Shown: in pieces, positions 24,901 to 33,232 of the stretch
Layout: every line of letters starts with the position of its first letter
How positions within the stretch are numbered: position 1 is the first letter of the stretch
Source: Bacteroides sp. 214
Lineage (GTDB): Bacteria; Bacteroidota; Bacteroidia; Bacteroidales; Bacteroidaceae
DNA: 64,000 nucleotides
Reading direction: 5' to 3'
NCBI RefSeq assembly: GCF_010501015.1
Contig: NZ_QVML01000006.1
Coordinates: 62,001 to 126,000 of the forward strand
Position numbers and translations under genes: made by a program
The notes under the pieces: generated by a model
What the model saw: only the letters and a program-made list of their open reading frames with translations
Databases searched by the model: none
Told to the model about the DNA's origin: nothing

Positions 24901-26437
24901 GCTCGTAGTGGATGATAACCCCGTAGGAGTGAACAGTATCTCCGTCTTGTGGACAGAACCCGCCATGATTCTATCCAATCAGCAGAACGAGGAGTACACC
25001 ATTCACGATAAACTGTTCGCGGCAAGGCTCGGCAGATGGAATGGCCAGTTATTTACCTCGGCGCCATACGAAGTGTTGACGGCACCGGCCGACCATTGGA
25101 TCTCGTCGTACGACGGCCAAACAAAAGACACCGATCTCAAGGCAGCGGTAGTAATCGCCAACCAAAGTTCGGGCGCAGAAATAGTGGAGCAATCAATCTC
25201 GTTCACAAACTCCATCGAAATTGTGGCCGTGAGCTACCTCAAGGAACAACTTATGCCGGGAGCTAATGTACCGGTCAACTTCATGATCGAGAACAAGGGC
25301 TTTGCACCCACCACGCAGTTCGAGGTGACGGTGGGAACAACCACCACCACCGTCATGCACGAAATCATGCCGGGAGAACAGGACGTTATCACTGCATATT
25401 ACAGCGTACCGTCAACAAATGCGGGCATGAATTACGACATCGTACCCAGCTTTGCCACCGAAAACATGACGAGAGCCATGATGCCGGCCGACAGATACTC
25501 GGGAATCCGCGCGCGTACAGCTATTATGACCGACCCAGTGCTAACCATCACCCGCGCAGAGGGTATGACGTCGACCGCCATCGTAGATATGGGCATCATC
25601 GAGCGTTCGAACACCACCGGCGAGGAAACAACCAGCATCATCCTCGAGGTGATCAACTCCACACCATTCGCATTGGAGGATGAAAAGGTGAAAGTGGGCC
25701 TCTACACGGATCCTACCGGAAAAGAACTCTACCCGGGAACCAGCGTCAAGGAAATACCCGTGGCAGAACTTCTCGATCCCGAGTTCGATATTAATACGAG
25801 CACCATCGCCGCCTTCAAGGTGCCCACCGTCAGAGAAAAAACATCGGTATACGCCGTTGTAAGCACCACTGACGCAGCGGGCAACGTCATCGAAGACACC
25901 GAGACCATCGACAACTACACAATCGTCACCCTCTACCCCAACCCGAACCGCGTAGGCATCACACTTGCCCAATTGCCCGACGGGAAGGTAGGCGACAGCT
26001 ACACAACAACCCTCGAAGCCACCGGAAAGGGGCCGTTCTTCTGGAGCATTGCCGAAGGAAAACTGCCTGACGGACTGAGCATCAGCACCGAAACCGGAGT
26101 AATCGGAGGAACGCCAACCAAAGACGGACGATTTACCTTCAAAGTGAAGTCGACGAACAACAACTCGACGGATATTGCCGAAATGAGCATCGTCGTCAAC
26201 CCCAGCACAGGCATCGGCACGACCGAAGAAGACGCCACGCTGAAGGCCACGGCAGTGAAAGACGGCATACTCGTTACGGGGATCGAAGTCGGCACAAGCA
26301 TTGCCGCGTACAACGCACAGGGAATACTACTTTTCTGGCAAAGTACTGCTGAAAACGCCGAACTGTTGATACCTATAACCGAAAAGGGTGTGTATATTGT
26401 TGTAAATGGAACGCGCCGCGTGAAAGTTATTAATTAG
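18983..26437 (+). CDS. Giant secreted multidomain protein (2484 residues)
   Basis: It has a signal peptide (about 1-29, ending VAQD) and then a long beta-rich extracellular protein. Visible modules are a Big_2-like Ig domain (about 476-560), a central region with glycine-rich alternating strands (about 1450-1610), a stretch with beta-propeller-like repeats (about 1780-2070), and a CARDB-like domain (about 2070-2152, NVPVNFMIENKG). An He_PIG Ig-like domain (about 2326-2406, LPDGLSISTETGVIGGTP) and a ~70-residue C-terminal domain resembling T9SS/DUF6383 sorting tails follow. No catalytic motif is recognised. An adhesin or surface-layer-like role is inference. Base use is richer in G+C and C-ending codons than neighbouring genes, most strongly after about 22100, which suggests acquisition or a mosaic origin. 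A terminator follows at 26461. Confidence 0.8.
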   Translation: MKRTITTNAGKYFLLFLILFMGGFLPIVAQDNPVPQSGDVITFSGGAVDPGNPDIYTINMGVPELGANAPNKYYPITISRPKGTEANYPVSVFYEWNSGSMSTTAAIVATQEHHTGNTGDDSGVLTFAVGEMTKMLYVNFPVGGEMKGSKEAMYIFFSPLMRSKTQQSVLELVFTNPVEVNITTPQVIAGGNRSGPLVQNHGTGQYTLMKFEYLLDQNGAETQFTKITDDQKLAVTEYHVDHDNLPYGSPEMNNPNSLHQVMVSPRLANTTHTTVVFLHKITENAIVTDFQEGNEDKYPVVQYKPDFITGILPAGGVEEAVSLNLEDYEPDQYMVDHEKFNFFPRFGPVSTNKSSYDINEVVTLSIPFLNAKLYQKIYGNNWLNHIFFTLDGGGSFLANHPSYDAETGKLSVSFNAPGNTSKETTLYPEIGIRRYETDDMAFPQDGFTSIKVNKNTAPTVFTTSISMSGLPERDRIFIGKKPHTVLSHKVLPENCSFLNATWSSNNENVLEITSSGELIPKATGTAVITLTSDEVGYRTSNSLSAKNDVLIKTFTITVKNMPELQAKVESQRKLAHESIVAKFTQDIIASGWIPANKPSLVTITHADPQYAPITLTPNLSDKFDVSGEFEVEIPFDDRTFRRRNSAVSPQGNLFVPVCTVDISIPVVENGTQDELTLTASCPVYILPYVYPRIVGYSETNVVRTKDEMDHDIIKSKFTIENLDKQFTMELKISRVTCNDFTDQIVPNSLKDVYSTIFDYPIHGTPRWLKLDDRGESYYAEIEYSLFADAATVPVGMYYKYICDLYVRSHNIPGERGVATARSRVHVYNPNFDSTQGVNITYHMWGNGNSLPMDEENWKKDNSEELQAVKEQLDNMYLEDANSILHVFSMKSQIKVIDRLNYPEQWGPCVLKIYYSDGGELHRTIDVNRVRPIYLKFPKPGMDYRFTLSFPNIKAEKTFTYRWEAPDDLENIRQFQVYRYINLPANVKMSYKYKGEKREKTALAQGRRISLPVSMLSESDTIWLYPQQNFKNAYVVTRPNEFYRVEQTKFEAEMDYALHDINNKWLSVTWYAVNKRYTSVSLITETPTLKLHMLNEDGEAIQANGHVNFMINNGYNGFIQWGTAEFVDGFATIPLRSAVESNRDQYRIYVEFVADGYHPQVEEYNFYLGESGCRTANGNESEYMDGKYYHSLNQVNRAIMKKGDKMYSMLQLHQPSSKYPSVDMKDISVFSHTPYLPGVFNDKNVLTQAAVLEMTTTWNYENPPTLISNSEKATMFYPTVSVKYDKNHYKWFENTYIYLYCNLAKQEIADGELNDVNFSDPQHAASVYLCNGTQKVYQIPGLINMNPVPPEIKFAPPAVEKLETKDASKDTNLGDSKQNFDEFNISTLESLPFCIQVENKGNDWIVRGALEIDLFSTSVGTKTNKVSSTNFKEKFNEMKQRLKHDENYGKTTKKAGVDVSIAGYVEGKGTYNPDTGELENITFTAGGISIGAEASVSLKKSFTVGEFGVSLTGALKTRVDFFKSQNTTETFNVDIVFDNTISLTLKAWAQIGFDAWFVGAYLGVRGTAWASMTHRLERLATGAQRDGLKFNLGASIDLYARAWFLFIEYTWDKNLVKIEKDYLVPNDETNPFNNPIGTRSMTRSQLMSKSFMPANLSMAAPSLTTLVPNVYANSRPRYIGDNGFIFTNIGVPTDLNDDRIQVYKAKTMTSITPTATTAAYNFDVATAASKSVVVFEQQGETVSNEEMSNKDPYDILNELTPKTEVVAVINNGGGWNTTPLTTNNYANMSPKVAISADGNKAVAVWNSGKMVTNDIVNGNDRMTVQFLRGELLMSYYNGTNWSAPKAITYMDENFQLAESQLVLINDTLLMVAVNQSPNKAAIAEGEIVTLCMPVNSTASINSTKIKGRTPQIKRIKNENIITFLTEVPDTTGVYNPEKAGDLDIFLMAIDDEGIYKNGLSGYIGLEGRNIQGYQLVVDDNPVGVNSISVLWTEPAMILSNQQNEEYTIHDKLFAARLGRWNGQLFTSAPYEVLTAPADHWISSYDGQTKDTDLKAAVVIANQSSGAEIVEQSISFTNSIEIVAVSYLKEQLMPGANVPVNFMIENKGFAPTTQFEVTVGTTTTTVMHEIMPGEQDVITAYYSVPSTNAGMNYDIVPSFATENMTRAMMPADRYSGIRARTAIMTDPVLTITRAEGMTSTAIVDMGIIERSNTTGEETTSIILEVINSTPFALEDEKVKVGLYTDPTGKELYPGTSVKEIPVAELLDPEFDINTSTIAAFKVPTVREKTSVYAVVSTTDAAGNVIEDTETIDNYTIVTLYPNPNRVGITLAQLPDGKVGDSYTTTLEATGKGPFFWSIAEGKLPDGLSISTETGVIGGTPTKDGRFTFKVKSTNNNSTDIAEMSIVVNPSTGIGTTEEDATLKATAVKDGILVTGIEVGTSIAAYNAQGILLFWQSTAENAELLIPITEKGVYIVVNGTRRVKVIN

Positions 26438-26460
26438 TTCGATACACACGTATATATTAG

Positions 26461-26489
26461 CCCCGCATACAATGTTGTGCGGGGTTTTT
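26461..26489 (+). terminator. Terminator of the giant gene
   Basis: CCCCGCA (26461-26467) pairs with TGCGGGG (26478-26484), followed by TTTTT. Confidence 0.9.
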
Positions 26490-26564
26490 AGCTTTTGGTA
26501 AATAAAAATGCAAGGTGATTGATGTAAAATTATACGCGTATTCTAAAAATAGGACGTATGCGAG

Positions 26565-26596
26565 TTGGATTTTTCGAAAAACTCTCACTATATTTG
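26565..26596 (+). promoter_or_regulatory. Promoter of the exported-paralog genes
   Basis: TATATTTG at 26589-26596 matches the -7 consensus. TTGG at 26565-26568, 20 nt upstream, is a near match to the -33 TTTG. Confidence 0.6.
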
Positions 26597-26641
26597 TGTT
26601 ACAAGTGAAAAACTATTAAATATTAACAAAAAACAAATATT

Positions 26642-27214
26642 ATGAAACGGATAGTGATGATTTTACTGGCTATAAGCCTAATCGGCACTACAGCAATGGC
26701 TGCCAGTGATAAAGAAATTCGTAATGAAGCACGCTTCCTTGCCGACAAAATTGCTTACGAGCTGGATTTGGATAAAAATCAGCTGGCAGATGCTTTTGAT
26801 ATCAATTACGATTTTTTGGTGAGAGTATATCCTATATTGGATAAATTGGCAGAGAATGACGATAACGCCATCAGGGAATATTATCGCTTATTGGCTATTC
26901 GCAATGGTGACTTGCGCTGGATTATGCCACAAGATAAGTTCTTAAAACTGCTCGATATCGAATATCTATATCGCCCATTCTGCACCGAAGGAGGCAAATG
27001 GTTCAACAGAGTATACACCAAATATACCAATGCAAAGAAATTCTACGAAGGAAAACCCAAAACAATGAGCAAGTACAAAGGTGCTAACTATCGCGAGGGA
27101 AATAGTGAGAGTGCTTATCGTGGGAAGTATAAACATGTTGTTTACGGTGGGCAGCGTAGTCCGAAGAGCGATAAGTTTTATCTAAGCAACAGATTGGATG
27201 ATTTTAGAAAATAG
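26642..27214 (+). CDS. Exported protein, paralog of the next gene
   Basis: The 190-residue product has a signal peptide (1-20, ending AMAA). A helical core follows, with EARFLADKIAYELDLDKNQ and a repeated ELR-type helix, then YRPFCTEGGKWFNRVYTKYT and a Gly/Tyr/Lys-rich basic tail. It aligns along its length with residues 1-160 of the downstream 361-residue protein, so the two are tandem duplicates. I do not recognise a named family. It has its own promoter and terminator. Confidence 0.75.
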   Translation: MKRIVMILLAISLIGTTAMAASDKEIRNEARFLADKIAYELDLDKNQLADAFDINYDFLVRVYPILDKLAENDDNAIREYYRLLAIRNGDLRWIMPQDKFLKLLDIEYLYRPFCTEGGKWFNRVYTKYTNAKKFYEGKPKTMSKYKGANYREGNSESAYRGKYKHVVYGGQRSPKSDKFYLSNRLDDFRK

Positions 27215-27247
27215 GGATTTCCCTATTCAATAATAGTAAGAATCATT

Positions 27248-27276
27248 AGGGTGGGGAATTTCCTCGCCCTATTTTT
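27248..27276 (+). terminator. Terminator after the 190-residue gene
   Basis: AGGGTGGGGAA and TTTCCTCGCCCT (27248-27270) form a stem with mismatches, followed by ATTTTT. Confidence 0.8.
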
Positions 27277-27323
27277 GTATCAAACAAAAGAAATACCAAA
27301 TGTTTAATTAAAAAAGTAAAGCT

Positions 27324-28409
27324 ATGAAACGAATAATGATAACCCTAATAGCCATCGGATTTACTGCCATGTGCGGTACGAGTGTGGCAGCAATGAGTAC
27401 CAATAAAGTACGTAAAGAAACCCGTTTCCTCACAGATAAGATGGCGTATGAGTTGAACCTGAACGCCATGCAATATAATGATGTGTACGAGATTAATTAT
27501 GACTTTATAAGCTCTGCCCGTTATGTAATGGATGAACTTGTAAGTGGATACGGTTGGGCTATGGATGAATATTACTACTTGCTCGACTTGCGCAACGATG
27601 ACCTCAGATATGTGTTGAGTGATTGGCAATATCGTCGGTTTATGAATGTCAACTACTTCTATCGCCCTATCTATACAAGTGGTAACAAGTGGCAGTTCAG
27701 AGTGTATATTACGTACACAAACCGCAACTATTTCTACTTTGGCAAACCTTCTATCTATGTTTCTTATAAAGGTGGACACTATCGCCATCACTATAATGAC
27801 ATAAGTTATTACAAAGGACGCTATTCGCACACTCATTATTCAAGACCGGTGTACACGCGTAACAGTAACTCGTACAAAGCAACTCGCAGGTCGGACTTTA
27901 GTTCGGTAAATATTCGTCCAAATACGGAAAGGCCTTCTACAAGTAGAGCTACAACACTGCGTTCTTCTTCGAGTAGTACTACACGGAGCTCAAACAGAAA
28001 CACAGGCTCAAGCAGTGTAAAGGCTTCGGATTTAACACCACGTAGATCGGGTAGTAATGATTCGGGTACAAATAGTAGTCGCAGTAGTAGCAACAATAGA
28101 GAATCTACAAAGTCGGATAGAGGGTCTACACGTACGAATAGAGAATCTACCAGAACAACAACGACTACAAAGAGTAACTCTACCACTACTACCAAGAGTA
28201 GTACGGATACAAACAGTAGTCGTAGTGATAGGAAAAAGGAAACTACAGCAACTTCCAGAAGTAACTCGGATAACAAGAATAGCGAAAGTAGTAGCAGTAG
28301 CGTTCGTAATAATTCAAGCAGAAGATCTAAATCCTCTTCATCGGGCTCTACCCGTTCTTCCTCCTCACGGAGCAGCGGAGGTTCTTCTACTCGCTCATCG
28401 GGCAGATAA
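27324..28409 (+). CDS. Exported protein with long Ser/Thr/Arg-rich tail
   Basis: The 361-residue product has a signal peptide (about 1-22) and a core (about 23-190) paralogous to the preceding gene. The last ~170 residues are low-complexity Ser, Thr, Arg and Asn with short RSS, SSR and TTT runs. The tail resembles RS-type disordered, strongly basic segments and could bind polyanions or be glycosylated on Ser/Thr; this is inference. Opposite-strand open frames in the tail are by-products of its codon repetition. Confidence 0.75.
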   Translation: MKRIMITLIAIGFTAMCGTSVAAMSTNKVRKETRFLTDKMAYELNLNAMQYNDVYEINYDFISSARYVMDELVSGYGWAMDEYYYLLDLRNDDLRYVLSDWQYRRFMNVNYFYRPIYTSGNKWQFRVYITYTNRNYFYFGKPSIYVSYKGGHYRHHYNDISYYKGRYSHTHYSRPVYTRNSNSYKATRRSDFSSVNIRPNTERPSTSRATTLRSSSSSTTRSSNRNTGSSSVKASDLTPRRSGSNDSGTNSSRSSSNNRESTKSDRGSTRTNRESTRTTTTTKSNSTTTTKSSTDTNSSRSDRKKETTATSRSNSDNKNSESSSSSVRNNSSRRSKSSSSGSTRSSSSRSSGGSSTRSSGR

Positions 28410-28430
28410 ACAAGATGAAATGAAATAACC

Positions 28431-28470
28431 CAATAAACCTGAGGTGCCTACAAGTGCTTCGGGTTTATTG
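28431..28470. terminator. Bidirectional terminator between convergent genes
   Basis: CAATAAACC (28431-28439) pairs with GGTTTATTG (28462-28470), followed by TTTT. It serves the rightward Ser-rich gene and overlaps the last codons of the leftward ABC gene. Confidence 0.7.
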
Positions 28471-29118
28471 TTTTATTAATCCGTCTATCATGTGAATTGT
28501 CCTGTCTGTGGTACTTGCCAGTCCCTCATCGTGTGTTACAATAACGAAGGTTTGTCCTAAACGGTCGCGCAGATCAAAAAACAATTTATGCAGTTCTTCT
28601 TTGTTTTGTGTATCCAAACTGCCCGAAGGCTCATCGGCAAGGATAACAGCCGGATTGTTTATAAGCGAGCGGGCTACGGCAATGCGTTGTTTTTCGCCAC
28701 CCGATAATTCGTTCGGTTTATGTGTAGCACGGTCTGCCATTCCCATAAATTCCAATAACCGGCTTGCTTCTTCTTGTGCTTTTTTGCTCGATACACCAGC
28801 AATGAACGCCGGAATCATCACATTCTCTATTGCTGTAAACTCGGGTAGTAACTGGTGAAATTGAAACACAAAACCAATGTGTGTATTACGAAAGGCAGAA
28901 AGTTCTTTCTCTTTCATGTTGCTCACATTAGTTCCGTCAATGAAAACCTTGCCGTTATCGGGCTTGTCGAGTGTTCCCATGATTTGTAATAGTGTGGTTT
29001 TTCCTGCGCCACTTGGCCCTACGATGCTCACAATTTCTCCTTTATTAATAGTAAGGTCAATGCCTTTCAGCACTTGCAGCGAGCCAAAGCTCTTGGTTAT
29101 TCCTGTTAATTGTATCAT
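28465..29118 (-). CDS. ABC transporter ATP-binding protein (LolD-like)
   Basis: The 217-residue product is a complete ABC ATPase: Walker [10 protein letters not shown] (34-42), signature [15 protein letters not shown], Walker [13 protein letters not shown], and the switch His in VTHDEG. Sequence style and length match the LolD/MacB group, which pairs with permeases moving lipoproteins or peptides. No permease gene is adjacent, so the partner is encoded elsewhere. It lies 3 nt after tcdA, at the end of the antiporter-tcdA unit. Confidence 0.85.
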   Translation of the reverse strand: MIQLTGITKSFGSLQVLKGIDLTINKGEIVSIVGPSGAGKTTLLQIMGTLDKPDNGKVFIDGTNVSNMKEKELSAFRNTHIGFVFQFHQLLPEFTAIENVMIPAFIAGVSSKKAQEEASRLLEFMGMADRATHKPNELSGGEKQRIAVARSLINNPAVILADEPSGSLDTQNKEELHKLFFDLRDRLGQTFVIVTHDEGLASTTDRTIHMIDGLIKQ

Positions 29119-29121
29119 GGA

Positions 29122-29832
29122 TTATAGTTTTCTAATGACGTATTCGGCTAAGTAGCAACCAAAGACAGCAGGCATATAGCTTATGGTGCCACAGGTGGAT
29201 TTTTTATATTGTTCGTCTTCTGTTAGCAGTACCGCCTTAGTATCTGCTTGCTCGGTGCTAAAGACAACAGGTAGCTTTTGCTTGATGCCCAATTTCTGCA
29301 GACGTTTGCGCACAGCTTTGCTTAATCCACAGTGATAGGTGTCGTGTATATCGGCAAAACGAATCTGGGTAATGTCGCTCTTAGCACCTGCACCCATGCT
29401 CGATACGATTTTTATTTTTCTCTTTAACGCGTGAGCTATCAAGAAACATTTGGGACTAAGCGTGTCTATGGCATCAATAACAAAATCATATTTATCCGAA
29501 TCGAGCAGTTCGGGGATGCTCTCATCTTTCAGGAAGATAGGGAGTACCTTTAATGATATCTCCGGGTTGATGTCACGTAGTCTTTGGGCAAGTACTTCCG
29601 CCTTTTCTTTACCAATGGTGGAGTGTAAAGCAACAAGTTGACGATTTATATTGCTTGGTTGCACGGTATCGGCATCTATAATTGTCATTTTACCAACGCC
29701 TGCTCTACAAATCATCTCGGCGGCATAAGCTCCCACGCCGCCCAAACCTACAACCAACACATGCGCTTGCTTCATGCGGTTTATTTTGTCTTCGCCCAAT
29801 AACAGTTGGGTACGTTGTTTCCACTCTTCCAT
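29122..29832 (-). CDS. tcdA: tRNA threonylcarbamoyladenosine dehydratase
   Basis: From the ATG at 29832 the product is 236 residues (six residues more from 29850). It belongs to the E1-like ThiF/MoeB family: nucleotide loop VVGLGGVGAYAAEMICRAGVG, IIDADTVQPSNINRQ, and the adenylation-site stretch DAIDTLSPK. TcdA converts t6A at position 37 of ANN-decoding tRNAs into its cyclic form. I chose 29832 because it overlaps the antiporter stop as TAATG, the usual coupling arrangement, and gives the normal N-terminus MEEWKQRT. Confidence 0.88.
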   Translation of the reverse strand: MEEWKQRTQLLLGEDKINRMKQAHVLVVGLGGVGAYAAEMICRAGVGKMTIIDADTVQPSNINRQLVALHSTIGKEKAEVLAQRLRDINPEISLKVLPIFLKDESIPELLDSDKYDFVIDAIDTLSPKCFLIAHALKRKIKIVSSMGAGAKSDITQIRFADIHDTYHCGLSKAVRKRLQKLGIKQKLPVVFSTEQADTKAVLLTEDEQYKKSTCGTISYMPAVFGCYLAEYVIRKL

Positions 29833-31964
29833 TATTTCTTTTTGAACCATTTATATAGCCACTTAGCCACGCTGTCATAGCTCTTATGTTCGCTATGATG
29901 CAATGGCTCACTGAATGAAACAGTTTCCTGTGGGTCTCCATATTGGTCTGGGTAGAGCACCATCAAGCTGCTATTGTTAAGGTATTTAGATATCTGTGTG
30001 GGGAGTTTTTCAAATGCAGGGTCGTACGAAATAAATCCGCGTCGGGCGCTAACAATAACCAAGAGGTGATCAAAACTTACATGTCCTGTAACCAACAATA
30101 AGTCGTCCCAACTCTCCAATACAGAGTGTTCGCGCCGAAGACCTTTATGTTTTTGAATGATATACCCTTCGATATGTTTACGAGTATCAGGGTGCGAGAA
30201 GAACTGCATACGGCAACCCAATTGTGTACCCATGCGGCACAACCGCTCCAGCCATTTGGCGAAACCTATTTCATATTCTGCTTTTGGCGGTACTGCTACT
30301 ACAACCCTGCGAAGCGTGTTTGCGGGCATTAGTGATTTGATAATCATTACCTGCCGATAGGTTCCGTTGAGTAGATTCTCGGTAAGCCTTCCTAAAAAAG
30401 AGTCAACCAAGGTTACTTTGTAGTGTAATCCGATAACTACCTCCGAAGCATTATGCTCTCTAAGCGTATGAATAATTCCCGAAGCAATATTCAGGTCGAA
30501 GCGGCTTACTGTTTCCATGCGTACATCTGCAGCCGCAGCAATCATGGCGGCGCGTTCCAGGTAGCGTTTTCCTTGTGCTATCTTGGCTTCCGAGGCATTA
30601 TTGTCATTGATAACATTGAGCGCTACAAGACCATTCTTTCGCTTCGGATCTTTCATCAATAACGCCATGTTCACAAGATTCTCTACCGTTTCGGGATTTG
30701 CTACAGGGATGATGATATTTTCTTCTTCCTTAGGTTTGTCCGTATCTTCATTTGCTATTTCTTCTACCGTCATTTTGCGCGCGGCTTGCTCGGTAACCAC
30801 AGAACTGATGATGCAAGTGAAGAGTATCATCACTACCGTTCCATTTAAGACATCATCATTCAGCAGCGGAACTCCGGGTGCTACTTCTATACCATTACCT
30901 ACCAAAACAGCTGCTAGCGTAGCTGCTGCTTGTGCGTTACTCAAACCAAACATCATCTTGCGCTCGGTCTTTTTCATGCGGAAGGTCTTTTGGGTTAACC
31001 ATGCCGCCGCCCACTTGCTGAAAGTGGCAACAACCGTCATAACAACCGCTACTTTTAATGCTTCGCCACTTGCGAATAGGGAACGAATGTCGATAATCAT
31101 TCCCACCCCAATTAAGAAGTAGGGGATAAACAAAGCGTTGCCAATAAACTCAATACGATTCATCAATGGCGAAAGGTGCGGAATGAGTCTGTTGAGTACC
31201 AACCCCACCAAGAATGCTCCAAGAATTCCTTCCATCCCTGCCAACTCTTGCAAGCCTGCTCCAAGGAACACCATTGCCAATACAAAGGTAAACTGCATGA
31301 TGCTATCTTCGTACTTGCGGAAGAACCATCGACCGATACGTGGGAAGAAGTATATAATAAGGAAAGAGACGAGCACCACCTTGCCTGTGAGTAATATCCA
31401 GAACCATTCGTCAATCGTACCTTTATACATACCCGAAATAACTGCCAGTATCAACAATGCGAGTGCTACGGTAATAGCTGTTCCGCCAATAGTAATACTA
31501 ACGCTTCGTGTACGCGCCAGTCCATATCTTCCTATTATTGGATAAGCAATCAGTGTGTGCGAAGCATACATACTGGCAAGAAGTATAGAGGTGGTAACGT
31601 TATATTCAAGTAGTGTCATAGAGCTCCACACCCCGAATACCATTGGGATAAGGAATGTAAAGAGTCCGAAGAAAAGTGCCTTGATTTGGTTCTTCTTAAA
31701 GTCTTCCAAGTCCATTTCCAAACCCGCAAGGAACATAATATAGTAAAGTCCTACCTTGCCGAAGAGTTCAAAACTACTATCGCGTTCTAATATATTGAAT
31801 CCATGCTCACCAATAAGGATACCTGCAAGTATCATCCCTATAATATGAGGAATGCGCAGTCTTCCCAACAAAATCGGAGCAAAGAGTATGATGATGAGTA
31901 CCAAGAAGAATATCCAGGTAGCATCTGTAATGGGTAAATTGAAGTCAATACCTAACCAATTCAT
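29832..31964 (-). CDS. Cation:proton antiporter (CPA2) with C-terminal cytosolic domain
   Basis: From the ATG at 31964 the product is 710 residues. It has about 12-13 membrane segments (1-410) with a KefB/NhaS-like Na+/H+ exchanger core, including GRLRIPHIIGMILAGILIGEHG and the ILGAFLVGLVLNRLI region. About 290 cytosolic residues follow, resembling tandem universal-stress-protein folds (GLVALNVINDN, ASEVVIGLHYK). It likely exchanges monovalent cations for protons. A longer start at 32087 would run into the asd promoter, while a TATTTTTG -7 element at 31988-31995 fits the inner start. Confidence 0.85.
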   Translation of the reverse strand: MNWLGIDFNLPITDATWIFFLVLIIILFAPILLGRLRIPHIIGMILAGILIGEHGFNILERDSSFELFGKVGLYYIMFLAGLEMDLEDFKKNQIKALFFGLFTFLIPMVFGVWSSMTLLEYNVTTSILLASMYASHTLIAYPIIGRYGLARTRSVSITIGGTAITVALALLILAVISGMYKGTIDEWFWILLTGKVVLVSFLIIYFFPRIGRWFFRKYEDSIMQFTFVLAMVFLGAGLQELAGMEGILGAFLVGLVLNRLIPHLSPLMNRIEFIGNALFIPYFLIGVGMIIDIRSLFASGEALKVAVVMTVVATFSKWAAAWLTQKTFRMKKTERKMMFGLSNAQAAATLAAVLVGNGIEVAPGVPLLNDDVLNGTVVMILFTCIISSVVTEQAARKMTVEEIANEDTDKPKEEENIIIPVANPETVENLVNMALLMKDPKRKNGLVALNVINDNNASEAKIAQGKRYLERAAMIAAAADVRMETVSRFDLNIASGIIHTLREHNASEVVIGLHYKVTLVDSFLGRLTENLLNGTYRQVMIIKSLMPANTLRRVVVAVPPKAEYEIGFAKWLERLCRMGTQLGCRMQFFSHPDTRKHIEGYIIQKHKGLRREHSVLESWDDLLLVTGHVSFDHLLVIVSARRGFISYDPAFEKLPTQISKYLNNSSLMVLYPDQYGDPQETVSFSEPLHHSEHKSYDSVAKWLYKWFKKK

Positions 31965-31987
31965 ACGCTTGAGGTTAAAGTTCTTGG

Positions 31988-31995
31988 CAAAAATA
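31988..31995 (-). promoter_or_regulatory. Antiporter operon -7 promoter element
   Basis: TATTTTTG on the minus strand, 23 bp before the chosen start at 31964. The -33 match is poor. Confidence 0.4.
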
Positions 31996-32072
31996 CGAAA
32001 AAAAGAGAATTCTATCTTTATGTGCGATAAATAAATGTCCTGTTCATTAGGTGTTGATTTGACATTTTGTTG

Positions 32073-32080
32073 TATTTTTG
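32073..32080 (+). promoter_or_regulatory. asd -7 promoter element
   Basis: TATTTTTG, 31 bp before the chosen asd start. A TTG lies upstream with shorter than usual spacing. Confidence 0.4.
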
Positions 32081-32111
32081 CAGCCAATTATTTACTAAAA
32101 GAAAGAAAAAG

Positions 32112-33122
32112 ATGAAAGTAGCTATTGTTGGCGTAAGCGGAGCAGTAGGACAGGAGTTCCTACGTGTGCTCGATGAGAGAAATTTCCCGATGGATGAATT
32201 GGTTTTATTCGGTTCTAAACGTAGTGCCGGAACTAAATATACATTTCGCGGTAAACAGCTCGAGGTAAAATTACTTCAACACAATGATGATTTCAAAGGA
32301 ATAGATATTGCTTTCACCTCAGCTGGGGCAGGTACTTCAAAAGAATTTGAGCAAACCATTACCAAACATGGAGCGATAATGATAGATAACTCGAGTGCTT
32401 TCCGCATGGACAATGACGTACCATTGGTAGTACCCGAAGTAAATGCAGAAGATGCAAAACAGCGTCCACGTGGTGTAATTGCCAACCCTAACTGTACAAC
32501 GATTCAGATGGTAGTAGCCTTGAAGGCTATCGAAAATCTATCGCATATCAAGAGTGTGCATGTGTCTACATATCAGGCAGCTAGTGGTGCGGGTGCTGCG
32601 GCGATGGACGAATTGCATGAGCAGTACCGTCAAATCGTAGTAGGCGAAGATGTTGTGGTAGAAAAATTTGCCTATCAGTTGGCTTACAATTTAATACCTC
32701 AGGTAGATGTGTTCATGGAGAACGGCTATACCAAAGAGGAAATGAAGATGTATCACGAAACGAAAAAGATAATGCACACCGATGCGAAGGTTAGTGCTAC
32801 TTGTGTTCGTGTTCCCGCCCTTCGTGCGCACTCGGAAAGCATTTGGGTAGAAACAGAACGCTCCATCTCTGTGGAAGAGGCTCGCGAAGCATTCGAAAAA
32901 GCGGATGGAGTTGTTGTGATGGACGACCCAGCCAACAAGGTATACCCGATGCCATTGTTCCTTTCTGGTAAAGACCCCGTTTATGTAGGACGTATCCGGA
33001 AAGATTTGGCAAATGACAACGGACTAACCTTCTGGACAGTAAGCGACCAGATAAAGAAAGGTGCCGCTCTCAATGCTGTACAGATAGCCGAATGGCTGAT
33101 TAAGGCTGGTGAAGTGAAATAA
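32112..33122 (+). CDS. asd: Aspartate-semialdehyde dehydrogenase
   Basis: From the ATG at 32112 the product is 336 residues, normal for the family. It reduces aspartyl phosphate to aspartate semialdehyde for lysine, methionine, threonine and diaminopimelate synthesis. The NADP-binding N-terminus reads [17 protein letters not shown]. The active-site Cys is in NPNCTTIQM, and the substrate-binding stretch is [15 protein letters not shown] with the conserved His. The ATG at 32067 overlaps the promoter and is not preferred. Confidence 0.95.
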   Translation: MKVAIVGVSGAVGQEFLRVLDERNFPMDELVLFGSKRSAGTKYTFRGKQLEVKLLQHNDDFKGIDIAFTSAGAGTSKEFEQTITKHGAIMIDNSSAFRMDNDVPLVVPEVNAEDAKQRPRGVIANPNCTTIQMVVALKAIENLSHIKSVHVSTYQAASGAGAAAMDELHEQYRQIVVGEDVVVEKFAYQLAYNLIPQVDVFMENGYTKEEMKMYHETKKIMHTDAKVSATCVRVPALRAHSESIWVETERSISVEEAREAFEKADGVVVMDDPANKVYPMPLFLSGKDPVYVGRIRKDLANDNGLTFWTVSDQIKKGAALNAVQIAEWLIKAGEVK

Positions 33123-33148
33123 CCACTGCGTTAGAAAGAATAGTATAA

Positions 33149-33188
33149 ATCCTCCTTAGTGAATAGTCGCTAAGGGGGATTTTTTTTT
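33149..33188 (+). terminator. asd terminator
   Basis: AATCCTCCTTAG (33149-33160) pairs with CTAAGGGGGATT (33171-33182), followed by a run of T. Confidence 0.9.
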
Positions 33189-33212
33189 GTTTTCCTTAAT
33201 TGCTCTCGCCCC

Positions 33213-33232
33213 GTTGAGAATGAATACTCAAC
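33213..33232. repeat. Small palindrome related to the 5514-5596 repeats
   Basis: GTTGAG and CTCAAC flank an 8-nt loop. The following CGCTTTGAG echoes the ACTCAACGCTTTATG motif at 5519-5534. Possibly members of one intergenic repeat family. Confidence 0.45.

Noticed and set aside
27836..28276. 146-codon minus-strand Leu/Val-rich frame
   Set aside because: It is the antisense of the Ser/Thr/Arg repeat tail and reflects codon repetition, not a membrane protein gene.
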